DNA of 64,000 nt from Petunia secreta (Eukaryota; Streptophyta; Magnoliopsida; Solanales; Solanaceae), in contig JARKIP010000005.1 of the NCBI GenBank assembly GCA_029990175.1, forward strand, positions 50,271,001-50,335,000, in the 5' to 3' direction. Of this stretch, positions 44,385 to 56,389 are shown in pieces (the stretch's first letter is position 1; each line of letters begins with the position of its first letter). The notes beneath the pieces are model-generated. The model saw only the letters and a list, made by a program, of their open reading frames with translations, did no database searches and was not told where the DNA came from. The position numbers and the translations under genes are program-made.

Positions 44385-46020
44385 TCAAATTAAGAAAAAC
44401 ACTTCTTTATATCTAGCTTCATCAGTTATTTTTCCATCATCATCATAAACTAAAATTTTTAGCCCCTTTCTATGTTTCACCCGTGATAGTGCTACATAAT
44501 GTTGTCCTTGTGTAGACATTGGTTTCTTCAAAAATATCTACACGTTAGCTAATGATTGACCTTGACTTTTGTTAATAGTCATGACAAAAGATACAATGAT
44601 TGGAAATTGTCTTTGCTGGAACTTAAAAGGTAATCTTGCATCGGAAGGAGTCAATATCATTCTTGGGATAGTTATTTTTTCTTCAGCCCATTTACCTGAT
44701 AAAACCTTCGCTTCAATACTTCGATTTCCAAGTCTTGTGATGATCAATCTCGTGACATTACGCAATCCAGATGACTAGTCAATATTTCTCAATAACATCA
44801 CAGGAATGTCAACTTTTTAAACTGACAAAGTGGTTTAGAATTCTTGAACATTTTATACTGTTCAAGAAATCCGGTGTATATTGTTCCAAAGTGTAAAATA
44901 TTGATCATACATACAAACTGTATCAGAACTTATATATATCTTCTCAGGATTATGATTTAGTGACACCATATACTCGTTGACTGATTCCACCATGTCAAGT
45001 GTGGGAGCAAGAATTACTCTGCTGTAGGTAATCTATTTCACTTGAGTGGTTAAAAGATCAGGATATGTACTTTCTACAATGATAGATATCAGATAATCAC
45101 AGTTGTTAATGAGAAGATCATCTGGGATTTCAACCCTTTCAATGCCATCCATGGAGTTTCTAATCCTTTCATCACCAATTTCCAAAAACAAGTTAGAAAA
45201 AAGCTCTTACCTCATTTGAATGTTTGCCCAATTGATTTCCAAGCAGCTTCATGTTCCTTGTATGCTGTAGGACTTGAGAGTGAGACCATAAATATGAAGA
45301 ATTTATAGTAGTATTAACAATATCTTGCCTGTTGCCTTTTGCAATGATAGGCAAAATTTGTCTAAAGTCACCACCAAGAACAAATGTCTTAGCCCTAAAT
45401 GGTCGATATAAGCAAGATGTCCTTTATAAATTTAAGAATTTATCACAGTGTTTGTCAAGAGATTCAATATAACATCTATGCATCATTGACACCTCATCCC
45501 AAATTAACAACTTTTTCTTGATAATTAAATTTGCTGGAGGACTACCTTGCTTGATATTGCATGTTGAGTCTTCATTTGGTTTAAGAGAAATTGCGGATCT
45601 CGAATGAGGAGTTTGACCACCCGGTAATAAAAGAGATGTGATACCGCTTGATCCAACAGTTAATACAATATCTTATCTTGATCGAAATATCGATGATAGT
45701 GTTCTCTAAATATATGTCTTTCCTATTCCTCCATAACCCTATAAAAAGAACAACTAACCGTTATCTTTATCCACAGATCATAAACCGACTTTTGTTTAGT
45801 TGTCAAGTTCTTTAACAATTGTTAATGTTCCTCTAAAAAGGGCATATTATAACGCAACTCATCATGGATTAATCGATTGCTATTATCAATGTCCTCCTCA
45901 GTTTACACAACTCTTGGCATTGTTGGAAAAATCAGAAAATATTTTCTGCATCCTTTTAAAATTCTTTTTACTTTTTGCAAGCAACAATTTTTGACTTCAT
46001 CATTTGTTAGCTCTACCTAT
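44385..46020 (-). pseudogene. Helitron Pif1-type helicase domain
   Basis: Minus frame 44538-44765 reads TRLIITRLGNRSIEAKVLSG, PFKFQQRQFPIIVSFVMTIN and INKSQGQSLANV. It continues after a stop with GQHYVALSRVKHRKGLKILV (about 44450-44500). These are the C-terminal blocks of the Pif1/RecD-like helicase of plant Helitrons. Farther upstream lie a decayed Walker region near 45700 and ELTNDEVKNCCLQKVKRIL near 45980. Many stops and frameshifts. The helicase would unwind the donor strand in rolling-circle transposition. Confidence 0.85.
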
Positions 46021-46630
46021 GAAATAGATTAAGAAATTAGAGATTGAGTAGCAATAAAATAATAAAAGAAGCACATAATTATTCAAAATATCAGTTAGCT
46101 AATAAATACAATTAAGTGCTATTTCATCTGATTTTTGTTTATAGTTAGTAAGTACTATAACAAACTATTAGAATTTTTTTAAATTTTTTTTTCCTTTTTA
46201 CTCGGTTTTCATTTGCTTTTTCTTTATAGTTTATAATATAGAAGACCTCACCGACAAACAAGCTAGTGAAAATATTTTTTTATTAACAACCACCAAAGGT
46301 TTCGATTGTTATCAGTAACACAAGGGGCATACAATAATTTTAAGATGAATAATCATTGTTTGTAACAAACTTCATAACATGGTATGAATCATTAAATGTA
46401 ACATTTGATGTTCTCAGGCAATCACTAAAACTGACCGTCAATGACAGTTGTATTTGAAATATCTCATGCTTACAAAATTAATTTATATCATCGAAGGCAC
46501 TCAGAAGTTAAGCTCACACGAAATTTTCCATTAAACGAAAGTTAAGATTTATTGTAGTACTTGGATTAGTCAATAGCACTATTACTTTATGTAGCATATC
46601 TTCCTATAATAATTTTCATGTTTTTTGCCA
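46021..46630. other. Spacer or insert inside the Helitron
   Basis: AT-rich stretch between two recognisable Helitron protein blocks, without coding similarity. Probably decayed or inserted sequence. Confidence 0.4.
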
Positions 46631-47830
46631 AACTTTTTGCGGTATGACATTGAGTTGGATAACAGGAGCATAGCAAATAATTTCCTAAGATATGATGGCA
46701 TTCCCTAGGTACTTGCCTACTTTATAGAATCCACATATTCTTTAGCATCATCTAGCAATCCAAGTGCATATCATGTATCGTTAAAAGTGGGATAAACGTA
46801 GTTGTTTATTGTTCTATAATCCTCATATTGTGCCGGACCTTTAACAACATTCAGTAACAATCTGAGACAATATATCTCTCTAGTTCTTGGTGGAACAACG
46901 AAAATCCTCCTAACAGAAAATGCGGAAGTTTTTCTTCTCACCTATTTTTTTTTTTTTTTTTTCAAACAAACTTAAGAGGAAATTCTGCATAAGTTAAATC
47001 TCTAGCTTCAGAAATTAACTGTTTGCGTCAAACCAACTAAGAAATATTGATTCCTTTACAGTTGGTCCATTGGAAACACGATCAATTGGATCATCATCAG
47101 CGAATATGATTTCTTGTTCATCTTTAAGATGAAATACTTGTCTTTCCACAGAAGGTTCTCTATGATGGATTGGAAAGCCGGATATTCTCCAAGCAGCTTC
47201 ACAAGGTGATATATATCGACAATCATAGTACATGTTGATTTTGTCAACTTTTGATGAACCTTCATCATGCACACTTTGAGAAAATGCAGCAGTGACATGA
47301 TTATGTCCTTTATTGACATACTTAAATAAGTTTATGAATCTTGATTGATTGCACCATTCAACATTAATATGTGCACCATACTTTAACAATAAGAATCGAT
47401 AGTGCGGAACCACAAACCTGTTATCCAAGTCAATACCATTCTTCCTGATAGTTCTACCATTATCCCTTCTTCTATAAACAAGATACCTTCTTCATTTACT
47501 GTTGTTGAATCAACAAGTTTTTTTAAAAAAAAGTGCTTTCTACATTTCCCTTTTTTTTTTTTTTTTTTTTTGCATGGAGAAGTTTTTCTAGCAGAACCAT
47601 ACGGGCCATGTAACATGAAATTTTGAATGGCATTGTAATAATGTGGATCAACAAATTCATCTGGTATTTCAGCAAAAATTATTTGATATATATATTTGAA
47701 GCTGTTAGATAATTTTTATGTTCATGTAAGAAAAGAAAGATATGAGCATGAGGCAAACCACGTTTTTGGAACTCAATTGTATAAATCACTGTACTAAAAA
47801 GTAAAAAAATCCGTTAACTAAACTTTTAGC
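46631..47830 (-). pseudogene. Helitron Rep (HUH) and linker domain
   Basis: Near 47741-47759 the minus strand reads GLPHAHIF, the two-histidine HUH motif of rolling-circle Rep proteins. Next come YGSARKTSPC near 47590 and, in 47015-47428, DNRFVVPHYRFLLLKYGAHI, INVEWCNQSRFI and YYDCRYISPCEAAWRISGF, all standard Helitron blocks. Near 46640-46900 YCLRLLLNVVKG and YALGLLDDAKEY follow. Rep would nick and join the element ends. The frame is broken at several points, and the catalytic tyrosine region is not preserved in a readable frame. Element ends were not found. Confidence 0.87.
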
Positions 47831-48284
47831 CTAACAATTACGAATATTTTATTAAATGTCTATTTCAAAGACGATGCGGATACATGCTTTTACAGTTCCA
47901 AAAACTCGATTGTCTCGCAAGTCCATTATTAAGCAATCCAATTTAATTTTGAAAACCCTGCTTAGATCCCCTACTTATAAATTTGTGAATCTCAGGCCAC
48001 TTTGTGTTACAGGTAAAAGTGATAAAAAGATCAGAGTATCCAGCCCATTTTCATATTGCAATAACATCTTGATAATTTTGAATCATGTATCGTACACCCC
48101 CAACGAAGCTAGATGCTAGAATTACTCCTTATCCCACAAGCGAAGGATTCGTCTCTCCACGCAAAAAAGAAACTAACCCTTCATACATACCAACTCTAAG
48201 TTGTGGTTGATGGGTTGTTATATACTTCGATTGAAAAAATCTGATCATTATTTATCCATTATTTATGCCTTAAACTTGTCGAAT
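47831..48284. other. No recognisable feature
   Basis: Mixed sequence between the Helitron and a Tat LTR fragment; the 87-codon plus frame at 47856 has no recognised content. Confidence 0.4.
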
Positions 48285-48719
48285 AGGTTAAATAGATAAA
48301 TTTAGAAGGGGTCACAAGTAATAAAAATAAATACGAAGAATATAGAGAAGTAAGAAGTGAAGTAGGAGTTTTATGTCATGACAATAAATGAATTTATAGT
48401 GAATTTCTTGTGTTGAATATAACTGAGGTGAGGAGTATATATAGATCTAGGTTTACCCCAATCCTAATTATGATAAAATATAATGTTAATAGGTCTTGGG
48501 CCCGTTTACGTGAGGCCATGAAACTAGTTTAACCTAACTAGGAGACTATTACTCTTAAGCCGACTAGGTATGTGCCTTTTGGCTTTGTGCCTGTGCCTGA
48601 TGACTGTCATCGCTATGGAGAAGGCGTATATCTGCAGCGCCTGATGACTTGTATAGTAAGCTTTGCCTCTACCAGCTGGACTCGTATCCCCATAATAGTA
48701 GTTGGTGTATTTTTACTCA
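48285..48719 (-). mobile_element. Tat-family LTR, minus orientation
   Basis: On the minus strand it starts TGAGTAAAAATACACCAAC and contains GGGGATACGAGTCCAGCTGG, AGTCTCCTAGTTAGG and TTATCATAATTAGGAT. These match the Tat LTRs at 8916 and 39734 but at clearly lower identity. Confidence 0.75.
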
Positions 48720-49540
48720 TACAGTGAGTCTCCCCACTTGTTGATCATTGTCCTAAGCGATCAAGATGTGAAAGAAGCGTGATAGAAGACGTAGAGGTCT
48801 AATCAAGCTCGATTCATGCCCCTAGCTTTTCACCTGCTATACACTTATGATAGTACTCTAGTAAACTGACGTTTAGTCCTGTGATTGGCGGGTTGTTCCC
48901 AATGCTACAACTTCTCTGCCAAAGGATTTACCACGTGTGCAATAATCATCATGATCTCACCTCTGTCAATCGATTCACTTGGCTTTTGAGGCTTCCCAAT
49001 GCTTTATATATATACTTCCCAACATATATACATATAATTCCCAACTCTGATTTTCTTATCATTGCCTTCGTATCATCTTTACATTTGAACTTTATCTGCA
49101 AGTTACAGTTTTTCCCTTTACAAACCCTTCATATTCTCAATTAAAAATGATGCGAATTTCCTTCCAGAGGACTTCAGGATTTAGGACTATATCCCCCTGA
49201 GTCTGAGTTATAAGCATAATGATAAGTTGCTAGGACAAACTCATAAACAAGAAGGAGATAACAACAACATAAGCATTGAATCATACCTTTCTACCATTCA
49301 GGCCGGAGATCTCCAACGCATTGAACTTGACTGCAACTAGAAATTAGATGTAGAGATTGTCATCCCAACCGCAGTAGAGAGAATATCTAGCCACTATGTT
49401 GATTATTTGTTCATTCATACATATCCTTTCACCTACGATTTCGGGCATCAAGTCCATTAAACCGTGGAAGAAGTATGTCGATAATACAATCTGCTTCGGC
49501 CTTCTATTTAGTGTTTGAATTTTGTTTTGGATCACCTAGC
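48720..49540 (-). mobile_element. Tat-family 3' internal end
   Basis: Directly upstream (minus sense) of the LTR is CAACAAGTGGGGAGACTCAC, the counterpart of CAGCAAGTTGGGGGGACTAA before 39734, so this is a real 3' end. Farther in, similarity to 38900-39700 is weak and the inner limit is uncertain. Confidence 0.55.
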
Positions 49541-49814
49541 CACGAAGGTTGGTCTTGATTTTACCTTCTGGTACTTGCACGCTTTCTACTCTCCTTGCCT
49601 GATCAAGTTAGGCATGCTGAATGTTGCATATTCTGTGCATAATATGCATAATTTATGCATCCTAACTGGAGCGGCTATTTATGCAATTTTCCCTTTATTT
49701 TACAAGAGCTTGCATCTTTTAACTAAAAGAATGGTATAAACTTGAATGGAATAACAATCTTAGCAAGAATATATGTGGTATAAGTATTTTGTCAAGAAGC
49801 TTAGATGAGTTTTT

Positions 49815-49855
<41 letters not shown>

Positions 49856-50650
49856 CAAATTTTCCCTTTTAATCATACGATGAACATACGGCGCTAATGT
49901 ACAAAATTTGCCTTCAAATTGTGATGTGTTGAATATCCATAAACATAAGCTTAAATTGTTCACTTGTCTGTGAGGTAAAGTTTTATCATTTTTTGTTTAG
50001 AAAAGGAAATATTAATAATGATGAAAAGAAATCTTGATTTCATTTGAAGACTTGGTTAGGATGTGTAATATAGGCCATGTTTTAAGGTAAAGTATTTTGT
50101 CTACTTTGTTTACGCCTCAAGATGGTTGCTTTATCATGTGAGTTGGTTAAAGATTGCTTCTTTTAGTCTAAGTATCAATTTAGTAACTGTATTTTCACTT
50201 GGGATTTAGAAATCTATTGTAGTATTTGATTATTCTTATTTTTGACATAAAAACTCAATTTTGTTTTAAGAAAAGAAGAAGCATGTTATATCTTGGAGTA
50301 CATTTTATTTTTGTATCATCCGTAAGTTCTAATTTTCACCAGAACAAGAAGTTGGAATCTTTGGCATTGTCTATGTTTATAAATTGGTTTTAAAAGGAAA
50401 TCATGTCTTCAAGCTATAATGAAATAGTTAAAGTTTGGTCTCTAAGTAATTGGAAAGCTTTTAAACTATATTTAGTGTTGCTGGCAAATGTATAAAGAAT
50501 TTCATAATTCTCGGTCAAAGTGGGTACTGTTCTGTTGAATCTTCGTGTCTACATTCGTTTTCTTTTACTCATAGAGAGGCTTATTTAATATTAATTAGGT
50601 TTGAAATGAATCAAGTTGGTGTTATGTTGTGTTATGTTGGAGGACATAAA
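49541..50650. other. No gene; A33 homopolymer at 49820-49852
   Basis: AT-rich sequence. The A run is preceded by TTTTTTTTG, giving a short A/T hairpin potential. No upstream text marks it as a retroposon tail. Confidence 0.4.
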
Positions 50651-50859
50651 TGGAACATTACTAATTTATGTGTGGGATCCGGGCGGAGGTGAAATATGTA
50701 AATTAGGCGCACTAGATTATTGGGGAATTACTTATTTTTATAGGAAAATTTACACATAAGTACAAATTGGGGGACATAATTAAAAAAGATAGAGATATTT
50801 TGGTATAATTACACAATTTAAAGGAAATGAAGACTTAATTACAAAAAATAGCAAAAGTA

Positions 50860-51160
50860 TATAAACCCTATACATAAAAAACTCTAGCCTCCTTCTCTCT
50901 TCTCTCTAATTTTCTCTCCCTTCTTCCTCCTCCTCCCTCTTGCCTCCGCCGACCACCACCCACCCGTCGCAGCTCCACCGTCATCGGACCACCACCGAAA
51001 TATTAAGAAAAAATATATATATTTCCAAATTTCTCTCTACACCCTCTTTCCGTTTTTTCTACTATTTTTCTCAAATTCTCGTGAAATCGACGTAGATCTA
51101 GCTTCAATGTTTCGGCTCACATCTAATTCCAGCCACCAAGTCACTTTTCCGGTAAGTTTC
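50860..51160 (+). promoter_or_regulatory. Promoter- and 5'-UTR-like stretch
   Basis: TATATAAACC at about 50866 is followed by a long CT-rich leader (CTCCTTCTCTCTTCTCTC) and a GC-rich, proline-coding stretch (CCGCCGACCACCACCC). Plant promoters often have this TATA plus pyrimidine leader layout. No long ORF follows, so it may be the start of a captured or decayed gene, or the leader of a mobile element. Confidence 0.3.
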
Positions 51161-52286
51161 TACATATTTCTTATCCTCCCACTCTCCTCCATCACCTCTC
51201 ATACCCCGATTCCCTATATTTGATATTTTTTTTATTCAAATATAGTGATTTTTGAGTAAAATTTAGTATTTTTCGGTTACATCTTGCGTTTTTCGGTCAT
51301 TTTTTATGTTTCCTAGTCATATCTAATATTTTTCCAGATAGATCTGATATTTTTTCATATTTTTACTTTTTTGTATCTTACCGTATGTAGCTGTATCTAA
51401 CTGTTTTTGGACTGTTTCTGCACTGTATCAAGCCGTTTCAAGACTGTCTCTGCACTGTTTCTAAGTTTTTCCGCTGTTTATGCACTGTATCGAATTATTT
51501 CTTCTCTTTCCCTTCACACGACCCTTCTGTCAGATATGCTTCAAGAAGTTTTTCTTCCACACAAAAATGCAAAGGACAGTTGAAGGCATAACGGGGGATA
51601 AGAGAATAAAACTCATTTTAGCATGCACTTAATTGGTCTTTGTGAAGAAAGAATCGGGCAAAATGAAAGCATGGGGAAAGGAGATTAAGGGTGCATCGGT
51701 TTGCTTTCAACTGGAATAGATCACCTTGGGGTTAAAAAGTTGCTTAATTTTAATTTTTTTTGTCTTCAATTATACCTTTGTCACTTCCTCTTTCTCAATA
51801 ATGAACAAAAGGAAAAATCGCATACAGATTCATAGTTCAAATCATGATGGGTCTGATGTACCGCTCAAATTCACAATTATTGATGGTTTTACTTTTGATA
51901 ATTGTTGAGATCCTTAATGTCTGAAATGATAAGTGTTGGAGCTTAAGCTGATTGAGAATTTTTTTTAACACTTTTGAAGCACCTCCCCCAAGTACTATGT
52001 TGTACCACCATCAACACCATTGTCGTGCTTCCCATCACTTTTAGTCATATATTAGTATCTAAAATCTAGGAACAGAGATGAATATGTAGGGAGATTTATA
52101 ATCAAATTTGAGATTTTTAAAGAAAAGAACAGGTAGAAATTGCAAAGACAAGAGAGAGAGAGATAGTTTGGTCTGAAGTTGCAGTTTTTGCGAAGAAATG
52201 GAACATTGTCACTGAAAGGCCCCTAAATTTAATATGATGGCAATGAGTAGTAGGGGCATTTTGGTGAACTCAAAAATGGGTACAAT
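51161..52286. other. No recognised gene
   Basis: T-rich sequence with short recurring phrases such as CTGTTTCTGCACTGTATC (51414-51495). A short plus frame at 51726 has no known content. Confidence 0.4.
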
Positions 52287-52318
52287 GCTAACCTACTACA
52301 CCCATGTAGTAGGTTAGC
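52287..52318. repeat. Perfect 14-bp palindromic hairpin
   Basis: GCTAACCTACTACA (52287-52300) and TGTAGTAGGTTAGC (52305-52318) pair without mismatch around the loop CCCA. It lies just before a (TA)n tract. Confidence 0.92.
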
Positions 52319-52322
52319 AAAA

Positions 52323-52324
<2 letters not shown>

Positions 52325-52371
<47 letters not shown>
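52325..52371. repeat. (TA)n microsatellite
   Basis: About 23 TA units in a row, then TCTTCCTCTC. Confidence 0.9.
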
Positions 52372-52373
<2 letters not shown>

Positions 52374-53460
52374 TCCTCTCTCGGATTAGGCTATTGATGT
52401 TAAGACACTATCTTCATCTCTCGGCTCCTAATCCCCCTTTCTCTGTATCTGTTCTTGTCTATCATTTCGGTCTACCTCCTCATCCCTCTCTTATCTGCTC
52501 CTTATCCCCTTCTACTTCCTCTATCACTATAACTTAACTGTTGTAATTACCTATCCCTTTTATCAATACAATCTTCCATTTCTTCTTATTTTGTGTGTTT
52601 GGAGAAGTGTATGTTACATGCTATCTGTCCTTGTTAGAGTTCATTTCCTTATCTTGATCTGTGTTATGTGTATTAATTTTATCTTCTTGCTCTTTGCCAT
52701 GTAACCCACTGGATGAGTCCTTTGCACGTAATAATTTGGGAGATCTTTGCTCGCGAGCTGGTTTTGGTCGTTGATTTGCCCCTTTTTGAAATGGTTCTAG
52801 TGGCGTGCATTATCAAGTCCAAATTATTTTCTTACTCTCAAGACTCCCGCGAGTTTGCCAATTTTTTGAGTTTTTTCCTAAATCCTCTTCTCCTCCATTT
52901 TTCCTTAAAAATTTGCATGTCTATAGAAATTTCCCCCAGAATAATTAATTTTTTTTGTAGAACAATTTATTTATGATTGAATGATACTTAATTATTGAGT
53001 TATCTCATAAATATTCTTTATTTATTTAGAATTTTCATCTTATTTACAAATTGTGAATCATTTAGTTAAATGGCGTGGGCAAATCCCAAAATAACAAATT
53101 GAAGTTACTTAGTTTTAAAAAAAATTTAAAGTACAAATCTTGATTTTAAAGTTTTTCAAAGTAACAAATTTTTCTTATTTTGCATAACTTATTTTCAAAT
53201 ATTTAGCAAGCCTAAATTCATTTGAATTCCTATTTTTTCTAAAGTTTGATTCTATTTTTAGATTTTAGCTATAATTCAAACCCTTTAAATTAAATATTGA
53301 AAAATTGCATTTCCTTAGCTATTTTGTGAAAACCGAAGGATTAATCGTATATTTACGGATTTTTGAAAGTGCTTTCAAATTGAAATCTTCTTTCGAAAAT
53401 AACCGATCCTTAGAAAAAGATCATTTTCTTTAAAACGAAGGAACTGCACATACTATTGGA
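52372..53460. other. No recognised gene
   Basis: AT-rich; an 87-codon plus frame (52713-52976) has no recognised content. Confidence 0.4.
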
Positions 53461-54896
53461 TAAGGCAAGGACTAACACAACGGGTAATAGCCAAAACCTG
53501 ACCAACGTCCCTCAAACATTTAATGCTGGAGTTGCTTTGCTCAAAGAAATCAACTTGATGCTCTTACCAAGTCTTCCGGCTTCAATAACCTAGATTCATT
53601 AAATGAAGATCGCATCTTAGAAGACAATAGAAGCAACCAATTAGGAATCCTAGGACCAAATATGATAACCAGCCCGATACCTTTAATAAGGAGTTACCTA
53701 GGCATATAAAAGAAATGAGTAATGACATCTTAAATGACCCTAGGACAAAAGAGAAAATTCAAGAAATAGGAGGAAGAAGTACAAAGGACACTAACCCTAA
53801 AAAGCAATCAGCCACCACTAGTCACACGAAACAATCCAACAATCATAATTCTACCAATGCCCTAGGTAAAGACTTAGAGCCTGTTTGGCCAAGCTTCTAG
53901 GGAGCCAAAAGTGCTTATTTTTCTCCAAAAGTGCTTATTTTAAAAATTCGAGGTGTTTGGCCAAGCTTCTAGAAAAAAATAAGTGATTTTGAGTGGCAGT
54001 AGAAGCTGTTTTTCTGCTGTTGGGAAGAAGCTGAAAAAAGTAGTTTTTCCCTAAAAGTGCTTTTGAGTAGAAGCAGAAGCTGTTTTTAATTTCTATGATT
54101 CCAAAAATATCCTTGCTAAAAATACTTATATACCTAATTACCCCCATATATTTTAACCTAATGATTATAATATATAAATAGTACATTACTTTTTTAATCA
54201 CTATTTTTTCTATGTACACCTACATCACTATTGTTACAAACTTTTAATCAAAAAATATTTTTTTAAGGTATAGATCAAGAATATTCAATTATGAATGTTG
54301 TATTTTGGGAAAATTTTACGAAATAAAAAAAATTAAATATAGTGTTTGAAAATAAATATTTAAAATCATTTATCTAGTTAAATAACTGTACAGTGAGTCT
54401 TTAAATGTCCTTACTCGTAATATAACACTTAAAAGCACTTTTTCAAAAGTTTGGCCAAACACAAATTACTATTCAACTGTTGACAGAGCTGCTTCTCAGA
54501 TGAGTTGGCCAAACACAAGCTGCTTTTCTCCAAAAGTACTTTTATAAAAAGCACTTTTGAAAATAAGCACTTCTCAAATAAGCAGTTTTCAGAAGCTTGG
54601 CCAAACAGGCTCTTAGGATCAACATTAAATGGAGAAATACTTTTAGCTGCTCAAACGGATACGTCATATAGTGATCATATTCATATCAGTCAATCAAGTG
54701 AAAGCCAACATCAAATTATCAATTTAATTAATTTAGACACTATGATAGATAAAGCAGGTAAGAAGGATCAAGAACCAATACTCAACTTACCTATACATAA
54801 GGAACTAAGCCAAGCTATATTATCTGCAAACCAAAATAGAGAAAAACTAACTACTGAAAGGCCATTCTTTTATGGTCTTGTAGTGGTTCGGCTGTA
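53461..54896 (+). pseudogene. Unclassified ORF split by a MITE
   Basis: Before the MITE the frame at 53715 reads MSNDILNDPRTKEKIQEIGG and ends NNHNSTNALGKD. After it (54616 on) the frame reads LNGEILLAAQTDTSYSDHIH and ends FFYGLVVVRL at 54894. Removing the 736-bp MITE and one TTA copy puts both halves in the same frame, so one ORF existed before insertion. Further upstream text (53461-53714) shows shifts. The hydrophilic, Asn/Ser/Gln-rich composition resembles ORF1 or gag of a retroelement, but I recognise no domain. Confidence 0.5.
53877..54612. mobile_element. Tourist-like MITE (PIF/Harbinger), copy 2
   Basis: Inverted ends GAGCCTGTTTGGCCAAGCTT and AAGCTTGGCCAAACAGGCTC bound 736 bp, with TTA on both sides (53874-53876, 54613-54615). 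The ends are the same family as 20925-21283, and this copy holds about 380 bp of extra interior. Confidence 0.93.
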
Positions 54897-56090
54897 ATTT
54901 AGAAACTGATACTTACCTACACTAGCAGATGCAAGTCATAGATAAGGAGAGCAAAATGTTCTATAGCAGAAAATACAACTTCCAGGCCATACATGCGCTG
55001 GTGCGCCGTGCTCAACGCTGTGTGGAAATAAAAAGTTCAGAAATTTTAGAATGTAGGAATCCCCACCGCACACTTAAAATTATGCAATGTCTTCAATATA
55101 CTCTACAAGATAAACAAGGAGCAATAAATGAGGTACTCAAACTGCCCTCACTAGCACACATTGTATTTTAACCAAAATATTCATTCAAACCAACTAGTGC
55201 ACGCAAACGGTGTGCAAGAACCCCACAATTCCACACTTAGGCTAAATTACATCAAGAAGGCATGGATGCTCAGTAATTGAGGCCAAACAAATGGTGCAGC
55301 AGCTAATCAACACAAGCAGATAGTTTACAATTTCTCGGCACACTTGTTGAGTGTGTCACACGTGCCAAAGTGCCCTAAATGCTGCCCCCCGACCATAATC
55401 CTACGTGATTTATGTTCAACTTATGCCCCATATCAGATTCGGCTACTCAGACTTGGTCGAATGTATCAAACTTTCATTGGGAAATTTTATCGAACATGTT
55501 GCATGTGCAATTCTTGACATCTTGTGTATCAACGGTTAATTTGTGTCTTACCCTCCAAACTCCGGGAGCTTTAACGCACCAACAATTACAGGGCACCCCG
55601 CTTTCCCCAAAATCAAATACCAACAACAAATCTAGAATTCCAAGACTTTTCAAATCACAAACAACTACAAAAAGCTTTAGCCTAGGGAGAAAAATGGAGG
55701 GGGAGTAAGCATGTAGCAGCAGCAAGGTAGATGAGTACAGAGAGAATCGAGGGGAGGATGAGAGGTACAAAACAATACCTGGATTCCAAGGATTACAGCA
55801 GCAGATGAGCTCGTGAGAAGAAGAGGAAAAAGAACAGGTGTTTTTTTCTCTCACCCTAGACTTGCGATTTTTTTTTTTTTTAATAATCTTACTTCTTGTG
55901 TGTTTTAAGATCAAAAGGGCAGTACATACCATGGAGTGGGGAACTTCTCCTCAAGACTCTCAGAAATTTTGATGGCTGCTCTCAATGAATTTTATTCACC
56001 ATTTTAAAATTAATTGAGAAATAGCCAAAAATTCGCGCGCACACTTACGCTCCATTAGTATTGGAAAATACTCCAGACTAGTTTCGTATT
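54897..56090. other. No supported gene
   Basis: Short frames only. The 152-codon minus frame at 55474-55932 lacks any domain and has a lysine-rich, low-complexity start, so I treat it as chance. Confidence 0.4.
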
Positions 56091-56104
56091 TTATACTAGC
56101 ACTT

Positions 56105-56385
56105 TAAACTAACATGTTCAAAGGTCTCATTATTTTGTTATGTGACTGAAGCTTTATATATAAAGTCTCATAACAAAATAATGGGATTTTGAACTAACAT
56201 GTTCAAAGGTCCCATTATTTTATACTGGACTGAAGTTTTATATATAAAGTCCCATAACAAAATAATGCGACTTTGAACTATCATATTCAAAGGTCCCATT
56301 ATTTTATACTAAGGTTAGTTTACTGAATTTTTAAATAAAGTTCCATAATAAAATACTGGGACTTTGAACATGTTAGTATATAAGT
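56105..56385. repeat. 84-bp palindromic tandem repeat, three units
   Basis: Units start near 56107, 56191 and 56274 with AACTAACATGTTCAAAGG. Each unit is itself an imperfect inverted repeat: GGTCCCATTATTTT on one side and AAAATAATG-GACTTTG on the other. Both strands can therefore fold into serial hairpins. Confidence 0.85.
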
Positions 56386-56389
56386 CCGG

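Noticed and set aside
52287..52330. Helitron 3' end
   Set aside because: The hairpin fits, but the following bases give CTAT instead of CTRR, and no Helitron coding or start was found nearby.
55474..55932. 152-codon minus-strand ORF
   Set aside because: Low-complexity start, no domain, no supporting context.
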